In this document: positions 1-4,601 of the stretch, piece after piece | How positions within the stretch are numbered: the stretch's first letter is position 1 | How the letters are laid out: each line of letters begins with the position of its first letter | Assembly: GCA_016763255.1 (NCBI GenBank) | Contig: JAESUA010000047.1 | Location: 1 to 7,871 of the forward strand | Direction of reading: 5' to 3' | Source of the DNA: Magnetovibrio sp. | Lineage (GTDB): Bacteria; Pseudomonadota; Alphaproteobacteria; Rhodospirillales; Magnetovibrionaceae | DNA length: 7,871 bases | Notes under the pieces: model-generated | Databases searched by the model: none | Seen by the model: the letters and a program-made list of their open reading frames with translations, nothing else | Told to the model about the DNA's origin: nothing | Made by a program: the position numbers and the translations under genes

Positions 1-93
1 GGGCGTCGTCAACCGCGTCTTTTGATGCCCCGCATCACGACACCGCGTTTTCCTAGCCGAAAACCTTGAGGAACCGTCCATATAGGTCATTAT

Positions 94-639
94 TCATGCA
101 GCTTGGTATAAGCCGCCTGCAATATTGGTATAAGATCCATTGCCGAGGTAACCGCCCATGGTGTTGCCAAGGATCTCGCCAATCGGGCCACCGATTTTTT
201 GTCTGATTTTTTTGGAGGCGTAGTTGCCGATGGCTCGACCCGCAACATTGCCGACGACGGAGCCCAGCGTCGCGCCAACGGCGGGCCCTGCGAAGGAGCC
301 GATGAAACTGCTGGCAAGACCGCCCAGGGCCGCACCGAAAAAGAATTCAGGCAGACCCGTGTCGGGGTTGATGGAGCCGCCATCGGTGATGCTGTGCAGA
401 AGCTCGGCCTCGGCGGGAGTGATGTGAGCCAAAATCGTATCGCCATTACGGCCATGTCGACGCACCAGTTCGGCGGCGGTCTTCAGCGTCGTTTCCGTTT
501 CACCGCCCGGCTTCATCACGCCATCAACGTTGAGCTTCGTGCCTTCCTGGAATTTGCGGATAGCGTCGAACAATGCCCGGTCGGGCACCTTTCCGGCATA
601 AGACCTAGATGGTGCAGATGCGGGCAGCGAACGCAGCAC
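94..639 (-). CDS. Glycine-zipper protein with partial peptidoglycan-binding-like segment, probably 5'-truncated
   Basis: A 181-residue reading frame from a GTG at 639. Residues 23-52 (LFDAIRKFQ, then LNVDGVMKPGGETE) resemble the second half of a peptidoglycan-binding-like repeat as found in cell-wall and phage-associated proteins. The segment GGSINPDTGLPEF (88-99) is a motif I associate with phage tail or large hypothetical proteins. Residues 101-140 and 150-168 are glycine-zipper sequence (small residues at regular spacing, GxxxG-like), which usually packs against or inserts into membranes. No signal peptide is visible. The GTG has no properly spaced Shine-Dalgarno (the GGA directly abuts it), and the frame is open only to a stop at 670-672, with no ATG. 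The expected first half of the binding repeat is missing, so I infer loss of the 5' end, possibly making this a remnant. The function is unknown. The frame itself is well supported by the motifs; the start is not. Confidence 0.6.
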   Translation of the reverse strand: MLRSLPASAPSRSYAGKVPDRALFDAIRKFQEGTKLNVDGVMKPGGETETTLKTAAELVRRHGRNGDTILAHITPAEAELLHSITDGGSINPDTGLPEFFFGAALGGLASSFIGSFAGPAVGATLGSVVGNVAGRAIGNYASKKIRQKIGGPIGEILGNTMGGYLGNGSYTNIAGGLYQAA

Positions 640-677
640 TCCTGCAGGTAAACATACCCTTGAAGAAGACTAAGCAG

Positions 678-710
678 CACCTCACGTTAAGTAAGGTGTT
701 GCCAGAACTT
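678..710. repeat. Dyad-containing element, copy A
   Basis: An imperfect palindrome at 678-698 has arms CACCTCAC and GTAAGGTG around GTTAA. Read on the minus strand it can fold as an 8-bp stem with one G-T pair and a 5-base loop. It lies between the 735-971 gene and the truncated 94-639 gene. The arm CCTCACGTTAA and the flank GGTGT..CC..AACT recur at 1825-1860. It could be a regulator operator (19-bp MerR-like spacing), a weak minus-strand terminator without a clean T-run, or a dispersed repeat. The repeat is seen directly; its role is not known. Confidence 0.4.
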
Positions 711-734
711 ACATTATTTTTGTTAGTTTTGGAT

Positions 735-971
735 TTAGGCCCGAACGATAGATTTGATTTTCGCGCGACGCTGATTGGAGCGTTGCGCAATTTCGTTGTC
801 CTGGTCCTGAATGGCGGTGCGCGCCAATTCCATGATGTCGCCACCGAAAGACTGGTCTAATCCTTCGTTCGGCACACGTCTGTTCGAACTGATGGTCCCG
901 TCTTCATAGGTGACATTGAACATCACGAATGCGGCGCTCTTGCCTTTGGGTTTCTTGCGAGCCAACGGCAC
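735..971 (-). CDS. Small conserved basic hypothetical protein
   Basis: A 78-residue protein starting at GTG 971, the only usable start before an in-frame stop at 990-992. GGAG precedes it with very short spacing. The N-terminus is strongly basic (MPLARKKPKGK). It is followed by a short beta-rich stretch (AFVMFNVTYEDGTISSNRRVP, roughly residues 14-34) and a helical tail containing DQDNEIAQRS and ending KIKSIVRA. I recall similar short proteins in Rhodospirillales-type genomes, where they have no assigned function; this is from memory only. There are no cysteines, no signal peptide and no membrane segment, so it is probably cytoplasmic, and the basic head could contact nucleic acid (inference). 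It is monocistronic in appearance, with non-coding DNA on both sides. Confidence 0.7.
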   Translation of the reverse strand: MPLARKKPKGKSAAFVMFNVTYEDGTISSNRRVPNEGLDQSFGGDIMELARTAIQDQDNEIAQRSNQRRAKIKSIVRA

Positions 972-1200
972 GTCTCCATTTTGAAGGGGTTAGATTCTGA
1001 TTGTTCAATCAGGTGGGTCTGTTTGTTCAGACGGGCCGTGAGGCTCAAGCTGGTCTTGCGCGGCTGTTTTTTTTCAGCTGGGCAAAATCGCAATTGGGCT
1101 TTCTAGCCATCAACATCTTTTTGGATGTAAGCATTTGTATCGGCTTGGCGCAAAGCCCGTAGGCGCGCGATGCCGGATACTGAGCGGTCGTAAAATTCGC

Positions 1201-1243
1201 ATAAAGAAAGCCGCCGCCTCCAATTTACATTGGCGGCAGCGGC
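1201..1243 (-). terminator. Rho-independent terminator of the cold-shock gene
   Basis: Arms at 1210-1224 and 1229-1243 pair over 15 positions, with one mismatch and one G-T pair, around a 4-base loop. On the minus strand the stem is followed by TTTCTTTAT. It begins 8 bases after the stop of the cold-shock gene, exactly where its terminator should be. Confidence 0.85.
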
Positions 1244-1251
1244 TGACTAAA

Positions 1252-1461
1252 TTAGTCGATCAACTTCAAGTCTTCAGCGGAAGACTTGCCGTTTTGACCA
1301 GCCTGAAGTTCATAAGAAACTTTTTGGCCATCGTTCAATGCGCCAATGCCAGCGCGTTCAACGGCAGAGATGTGAACAAACGCATCGCTCGTGCCATCAT
1401 CAGGCTCAATAAAGCCAAAACCTTTGGTGGGGTTGAACCATTTTACAGTACCAGTAGCCAT
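1252..1461 (-). CDS. cspA: Cold-shock protein (CspA family)
   Basis: A 69-residue single-domain cold-shock protein, an OB-fold that binds single-stranded RNA/DNA and acts as an RNA chaperone in the cytoplasm. RNP1 is visible as KGFGFIEPD (residues 13-21) and RNP2 as DAFVHIS (residues 27-33), with the usual opening MATGTVKWFNPTKGF. I chose ATG 1461 rather than the longer frame from 1509. The protein then has the standard family length, and AGAAGGA lies about 8 bases upstream of the ATG. An intrinsic terminator follows directly and no other gene is co-transcribed. The upstream region is long and AT-rich, which fits the long 5' leaders of cold-shock mRNAs, but I see no convincing promoter. Which csp paralogue it is cannot be told; the symbol denotes the family. 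Confidence 0.93.
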   Translation of the reverse strand: MATGTVKWFNPTKGFGFIEPDDGTSDAFVHISAVERAGIGALNDGQKVSYELQAGQNGKSSAEDLKLID

Positions 1462-1905
1462 TGTTATTTTCCTTCTAACAGGCGTCATAATTGCAGACCT
1501 CAACACCACCTGGTGGCGCGGTCCATTTAACGATCATCATGTCAGGGTATAACTAAGCTAAGCAGCGTACCGATCATTTTAGGTAAGCCAGAACATATGA
1601 AGCGTATATGCGGATATAGAGGCAACGCCCCACTAATGTCAATAACTTTGCATCGCTCAAATGTGAAAAAGACATTTACCGCCCCATATGTGCCGACGAT
1701 AAACTCTTGAAAATTTAGTAAAACATCAATAAATACAAGATGTTGACAGACACACTACAGCAAGAACTGCTCAAAAATTCGTATGCAAAATATTTGGAGT
1801 TCTCAACCCAACGATAGGGGCGGAACCTCACGTTAAATGATGTTAGGTGTCCCCGAAACTCCCTGCCATCCGCAATTAAGAGAGCTGTTTAATAATGATA
1901 AAACA
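1462..1905. other. Long AT-rich non-coding stretch upstream of the cold-shock gene
   Basis: About 440 bases without a credible gene. The part next to the cold-shock gene is presumably its promoter and leader and includes the small palindrome CCACCTGGTGG at 1506-1516. TTGACA occurs on the plus strand at 1743-1748, but no matching -10 box follows. The dyad element copy B sits at 1825-1860. Composition is visibly AT-richer than the flanking genes from about 1560 onward, like the adjoining TIR cassette. I found no tRNA, rRNA or recognisable RNA motif. Confidence 0.5.
1825..1860. repeat. Dyad-containing element, copy B
   Basis: Shares ACCTCACGTTAA (1825-1836) exactly with copy A at 679-690. About five extra bases follow, then GTTAGGTGT and a flank CCCCGAAACT that partly matches copy A (TGCCAGAACT). 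The arms ACCTCAC (1825-1831) and GTTAGGT (1842-1848) are near-complementary. Both copies have the same orientation and are about 1.15 kb apart, on either side of the 78-residue and cold-shock genes. The role is unknown. Confidence 0.4.
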
Positions 1906-1936
1906 ATAATGGCCGGGCTTATTGCCCGGCCATTAT
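1906..1936 (-). terminator. Strong intrinsic terminator closing the TIR cassette
   Basis: A perfect 13-bp inverted repeat: 1906-1918 (ATAATGGCCGGGC) pairs with 1924-1936 around a 5-base loop, TTATT. On the minus strand it is followed by a T-rich run (TGTTTTATCATTATT), and it lies about 77 bases beyond the stop of the TIR gene. The plus-strand side (1937-1950) is A/T-rich, so some bidirectional function is possible, but no plus-strand gene leads into it. Confidence 0.85.
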
Positions 1937-2013
1937 ATAAAAATTATCGCTAAATCAATTAACAGTACAAGTGTGTTTATCTAACGACTTAGTAAGAATC
2001 CACTTGGTTTGTT

Positions 2014-2427
2014 TTACCGTCCAGCTTTTTGGGCCGCACTTTCTACCCAACCTTCAAATTTAGTATGGTCCCAAGTATAAACAGGATGCCCGCCAAGGCT
2101 AAGCCACTTTGGGCCGCATGGCTCCTGGTTAGGCAAGCAAATGCCAAAAATGCCCTTCTTTTGGAAGACGCTCTGTTCGAGCTCATATTTACACCATTGG
2201 CGAGTTGAAGTTTTAGCACCGAGAAGAAAGCAAGAGACACTGGTGTTGGCTAATCCATTATCAATCAGTTTCCTGATTTCTCCATCACCTTTGGTCTTAG
2301 CCTCTTCCCATAAAGATGCATCGTAAAACCCTGTTTCTTTTGTAGGTTTAAATTGTCCTGAATTCCTGATGATATTTGCGTTCATAATGTCATCATAGTG
2401 AAACGAAAAAAATACCTGCCTTGCCAT
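2014..2427 (-). CDS. ThsB-like TIR-like domain protein (DUF1863 family), putative anti-phage defence
   Basis: A 137-residue protein consisting of a single TIR-like domain of the DUF1863/ThsB type. Diagnostic stretches are the opening MARQVFFSFHYDD (first beta strand and following loop), GFYDASLWEEAKTKGD (33-48), IRKLIDNGLANTSVSCFLLG (51-70, with NTSVSC typical of the family) and STRQWCKYELEQS (74-86). By analogy with TIR NADases, the glutamate in KYE (residue 82) is the likely catalytic residue (inference). In Thoeris, ThsB proteins respond to phage infection by converting NAD+ into a cyclic or conjugated ADP-ribose signal that activates an effector. There is no signal peptide or membrane segment, so it should be cytoplasmic. 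The start at ATG 2427 is supported by AAGGGGG about 6 bases upstream. It is the second gene after the membrane protein, 24 bases downstream of that stop, and a strong terminator follows. No ThsA (SIR2-SLOG or macro) gene is in the window. Base composition is AT-richer than the flanking genes, suggesting transfer. Confidence 0.85.
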   Translation of the reverse strand: MARQVFFSFHYDDIMNANIIRNSGQFKPTKETGFYDASLWEEAKTKGDGEIRKLIDNGLANTSVSCFLLGAKTSTRQWCKYELEQSVFQKKGIFGICLPNQEPCGPKWLSLGGHPVYTWDHTKFEGWVESAAQKAGR

Positions 2428-2451
2428 AAGTACCCCCTTATAAAGTAGAAT

Positions 2452-2871
2452 CTATCCGCGCATCAAAAAACTGAATAGAACCACCATAACGATAAGAAGG
2501 CTCCAGTAAAACCACATTACGGACCAGGAGCCTACTGTCTTAATATGTCCATCAACAACACTGTTATAACGGGTAAAATTCATATCGAATGGCTCTGTGA
2601 CTTCGCCTTTTCTAACAGCATCAAAGAGTTTTCTGAACAATCGCTCCAAACGGAGATATTTTGCATCAAGCAATCCAAAGGTAAAGATCGATATGCAGGA
2701 TGCAGCAGGTAGCAATGGAGAAGGGCTTGCGGCTGCGCCAACGTATGCAATTACAGCGACAGCAATAGATCCCGTAAGGGATTTCAGCATAAATGAATTT
2801 GAAGCCATCCGAGAGATAACCGCCTGGATGGCTTCTAAGTAACGTATCTGAGTTTCATTATATTCTTCCAT
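2452..2871 (-). CDS. Small three-helix membrane protein paired with the TIR gene, putative effector
   Basis: A 139-residue integral membrane protein. A soluble N-terminal helix (1-27, with IRYLEAIQAVISRMASNSF) leads into hydrophobic segments at about 30-48 and 53-69. A charged cytoplasmic-looking loop follows (70-112, including KYLRLERLFRKLFDAVR), and the last hydrophobic segment is at about 116-137. The plan of two close helices, an amphipathic linker and a final helix resembles small predicted pore-forming effectors such as the SLATT type, but I cannot assign a named family. From memory, proteins with a similar RMA-NSF-LK start occur next to DUF1863 TIR genes. It is upstream of and co-directional with the TIR gene (24-base gap), so the two are probably one operon, with this protein as the membrane-acting partner (inference). 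ATG 2871 has only a weak GGA six bases upstream. The start region is duplicated just upstream, and codon use is AT-rich like the partner. Confidence 0.75.
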   Translation of the reverse strand: MEEYNETQIRYLEAIQAVISRMASNSFMLKSLTGSIAVAVIAYVGAAASPSPLLPAASCISIFTFGLLDAKYLRLERLFRKLFDAVRKGEVTEPFDMNFTRYNSVVDGHIKTVGSWSVMWFYWSLLIVMVVLFSFLMRG

Positions 2872-2918
2872 AGAAAATCCAATTTACAAAATATTCTTCC
2901 ATAGAAAATCAAATTTAC
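2860..2918. repeat. Tandem 28-bp direct repeat over the start of the membrane-protein gene
   Basis: Copies at 2860-2887 and 2891-2918 differ at one position (C at 2880, A at 2911) and have a period of 31. Each contains the complement of TTTTCTATGGAAGAATAT, that is, the start codon and first codons of the membrane-protein gene. The single difference changes GGATTTTCTATG at the real start to TGATTTTCTATG in the upstream copy, removing the only Shine-Dalgarno-like bases. The upstream ATG (2902) is out of frame with the gene and opens a 14-codon ORF. Confidence 0.9.
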
Positions 2919-2965
2919 GAATTACAGTGACAGCTTACTTAAAACTTAATTCCCGATTTTCGCCC

Positions 2966-3673
2966 CTACAGCCCCGCCAACACATCCTTGATGGATTTGC
3001 CGGTGGTGGTGGCGATCTTGGCTTCTAGCAGACGATACGCCGATACGGCTTTGGTGAAGTTCAACTCGGCCGCCGTCATGGCGCGCAGGTGGTTGCCGAT
3101 GGGGACTTTTTGGCCTTCTGAGTAGCGTTGCTGGGCATCCAACAAAACCAAGCGTTCTTCCTGCAAGGCCTTTTGCGCCGTTTCTAGCACCGTCCAGGCC
3201 TCACTGCGGGCTTTGGCCAGATCGCTCGCAACACCTGAAGCTGTCGCAGCCGGGGCGTTGAGCGGTGCCTCGGGCGTGACCATCAAATTATCCAGGAACT
3301 CGACCCCGGAAAGTTCTTCCAAGCGCACACGCAGCGTTTGGTTTTGCTGGGTCAACGCGGCACGTTGCGCGCTTTTGTCTTTTTGGGCTTGTTGAAGCTC
3401 GGCAATTTTTTGCGCTGCGGCATTATTGCGCTGGGCCCGGGTGACGGCAAAAAATGCCCCGGTCAGCTGTTCATCAGCGTATTGCACCGCCAATTCTGAC
3501 GCGTGCAGATCGTAAAACATCCCCAAGGCTTGCAGCACCTTATCGTTATCAGCACCGGTCATCTGACTAATCAGATCGACATCGGTCTGCGGCATTTCGG
3601 CGCGCGCGTCATTAACTGTCAGCGCAAAGACCGCCAAAACGGCAAATATCATACGTTTCATCATGGTTTTCAT
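2966..3673 (-). CDS. Short TolC-like periplasmic coiled-coil protein, copper-operon member
   Basis: A 235-residue exported protein. A signal peptide is clear (MKTMMKRMIFAVLAVFALTV, with likely cleavage after ARA at residue 25). The rest is almost entirely helical: a long coiled coil at about 60-125 (Q/A/E/R-rich) and a second at about 150-222. The segment QQRYSEGQKVPIGNHLRAMTAAELNFTKAVSAYRLLEAKIATTTGK (about 181-226) matches the pattern of the C-terminal helices of outer-membrane efflux proteins, where an RY-x-x-G turn is followed by a long helix with a YxLLxA-type end. TolC subunits are normally about 400-480 residues with two such repeats, so this is about half size and may be a soluble relative. 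ATG 3673 follows GAGGGG at about 9 bases and lies 13 bases after the thioredoxin gene stop. It is the third gene of the copZ-thioredoxin operon, so a role in copper export or periplasmic copper handling is plausible but inferred. Confidence 0.7.
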   Translation of the reverse strand: MKTMMKRMIFAVLAVFALTVNDARAEMPQTDVDLISQMTGADNDKVLQALGMFYDLHASELAVQYADEQLTGAFFAVTRAQRNNAAAQKIAELQQAQKDKSAQRAALTQQNQTLRVRLEELSGVEFLDNLMVTPEAPLNAPAATASGVASDLAKARSEAWTVLETAQKALQEERLVLLDAQQRYSEGQKVPIGNHLRAMTAAELNFTKAVSAYRLLEAKIATTTGKSIKDVLAGL

Positions 3674-3686
3674 GACTGGGGGCCCC

Positions 3687-4202
3687 TCATTTGCCGCTTC
3701 TCACGAACGAAAAGAACGAAGTTCCGTCCTGATAGGCGTTGCTGGAAACATAACGCCCGGCGGCCATGAACATCTTGGGGTCTTGATAGCCAGTCAGGCG
3801 CAAAACATCCTTGCTGTCTTTGTCGTAAAAGACAAACACCGGGGTGGCGCGCACACGCATTTCCTGGGCGTATTCTTTTTCGGATTTGGTTTCACCCTTG
3901 TGCGAGACGACGTCCAAATCACCCTTGATGTTGAGCTCAAACATCACGAACGTATCGTTATACTGGGCAGAAACCTTGGGATGGGGGAATACCCGTTTGT
4001 GCATTTTGGCGCAGTACGGACAGCCGTTAAGGCTGAACATGATGACCACATTTTTGCCTTCATCGGCGGCCGCTTCGACCTCTGCCGGAATGTCATAGTC
4101 CATCGGTTCGATGATGAACTCAACAGCCCTCGCCGTGTGCGGTGCCAGCGCCATTGAGACCACAAAAACCGCGCCAAACACGGCACGCAAAACTGTGCGC
4201 AT
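3687..4202 (-). CDS. Periplasmic thioredoxin-fold protein with CPYC motif
   Basis: A 171-residue exported thioredoxin-like protein. The signal peptide covers about residues 1-26 (hydrophobic AVFGAVFVVSMALA, then TARA before the mature VEF). The active-site motif is C61-P-Y-C64 in FSLNGCPYCAKMHKRVF. The cis-proline is P121 in VRATPVFVFYD, with a typical thioredoxin end-strand and GYQDP following. This arrangement fits SoxW/thioredoxin_2-type periplasmic reductases; CPYC is also the glutaredoxin motif, but the length and TPVFVFYD segment favour the thioredoxin class. It may keep periplasmic protein thiols or copper-binding cysteines reduced, fitting its place between a copper chaperone and a TolC-like protein under a CueR promoter (inference). 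Start ATG 4202 is preceded by GGGGAG at about 6 bases. It begins 42 bases after the copZ stop. Confidence 0.85.
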   Translation of the reverse strand: MRTVLRAVFGAVFVVSMALAPHTARAVEFIIEPMDYDIPAEVEAAADEGKNVVIMFSLNGCPYCAKMHKRVFPHPKVSAQYNDTFVMFELNIKGDLDVVSHKGETKSEKEYAQEMRVRATPVFVFYDKDSKDVLRLTGYQDPKMFMAAGRYVSSNAYQDGTSFFSFVRSGK

Positions 4203-4244
4203 AAAACTCCCCCCTCTTAAAATCAGATCGCCGAAACGCGGCCC

Positions 4245-4445
4245 TTAGGCTGCACCGACAAATTCAAAACCTGCATCTTCCACGGCTTGTTGCACCGTGG
4301 CTTGATCTGCACCATCAACCGCCACGGATTTTTCGTCAAGATTTACATCAACGGTTGCGCCGGGGGCGGCATCAAGGATGGCATTGGTCACCGATTTGGC
4401 GCAGCCACCACAGGTCATGCCAATCACTTTATAAGAATCGCTCAT
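4245..4445 (-). CDS. copZ: Copper chaperone, heavy-metal-associated domain (CopZ type)
   Basis: A 66-residue single HMA domain with the ferredoxin-like pattern. The metal site is G-M-T-C12-G-G-C15 in VIGMTCGGCAKSV, where two cysteines bind Cu(I). The rest of the fold is seen in ATVDVNLDEKSVAVDG and VQQAVEDAGFEFV. Such chaperones pass Cu(I) to P-type ATPases such as the CopA encoded at the right edge. I start at ATG 4445 rather than the adjacent upstream TTG 4448, because AAAGG lies about 8 bases before the ATG. It is the first gene after the CueR promoter at 4525-4555 and is followed on the same strand by the thioredoxin-like and TolC-like genes. Confidence 0.92.
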   Translation of the reverse strand: MSDSYKVIGMTCGGCAKSVTNAILDAAPGATVDVNLDEKSVAVDGADQATVQQAVEDAGFEFVGAA

Positions 4446-4508
4446 CAAAAAACCTTTCGCAGCTCATCGCTGCCTCAAAATATTTCATTTAATCATTCAA
4501 TACAAAGT

Positions 4509-4547
4509 CTTCAACCCTTTGGCAAAACTAAGCCTTCAACCCTTTGG
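4509..4547. repeat. 25-bp-period direct repeat of the CueR operator core
   Basis: CTTCAACCCTTTGG occurs exactly at 4509-4522 and again at 4534-4547. The second copy is extended by AAGG into a full operator dyad. The first is followed by CAAA, so it keeps only one arm. The copies are 25 bp apart, a little over two helical turns. Confidence 0.85.
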
Positions 4548-4555
4548 AAGGTCAA
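4525..4555 (-). promoter_or_regulatory. CueR-type copper-responsive promoter of copZ
   Basis: Read on the minus strand: -35 TTGACC (4555-4550), a 19-bp spacer (4549-4531) and -10 TAGTTT (4530-4525). The dyad ACCTTCC...TTGAAGG sits across the spacer. The overlong 19-bp spacing and the ACCTTCC arm are hallmarks of MerR-family copper promoters, such as E. coli copA, which CueR untwists when it binds Cu(I). It lies about 80 bases upstream of the copZ start, with the cognate regulator encoded at 6768-7181. It may also affect the divergent gene at 4602. Confidence 0.85.
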
Positions 4556-4601
4556 GAATTAACGCGATAAATCCTCACGTCATCACCACATAAACTGTCG
4601 A

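Noticed and set aside
1..90. A minus-strand frame from ATG 90 open to the left window edge (about 30 codons, MTYMDGSSRFSARK...).
   Set aside because: No ribosome site, no recognisable motif, and it is cut by the window edge; it could be chance. It may be worth checking with sequence to the left.
199..651. Long plus-strand open frame of 150 codons opposite the glycine-zipper gene.
   Set aside because: It mirrors the minus-strand gene; its translation is low-complexity Gly/Arg/Ala without motifs, while the minus frame has recognisable segments.
1135..1530. Plus-strand frame covering the cold-shock gene and its terminator.
   Set aside because: It runs antisense through a certain CspA gene and its terminator hairpin; no protein features.
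1743..1748. TTGACA on the plus strand, looking like a -35 box.
   Set aside because: No -10-like hexamer at a 16-18 bp spacing and no plus-strand gene downstream.
1763..1803. AGAACT ... AGTTCT inverted repeat.
   Set aside because: Only 6 bp arms separated by 29 bases in AT-rich DNA; expected by chance.
1825..1848. Possible integron attC site, because GTTAGGT fits GTTRRRY at one end.
   Set aside because: The other arm (ACCTCAC) does not fit RYYYAAC, the element is far too short for attC, and no cassette array or integrase is present.
3663..4157. Plus-strand 164-codon frame opposite the thioredoxin-like gene.
   Set aside because: A shadow of the CPYC thioredoxin gene; no ribosome site or motif of its own.
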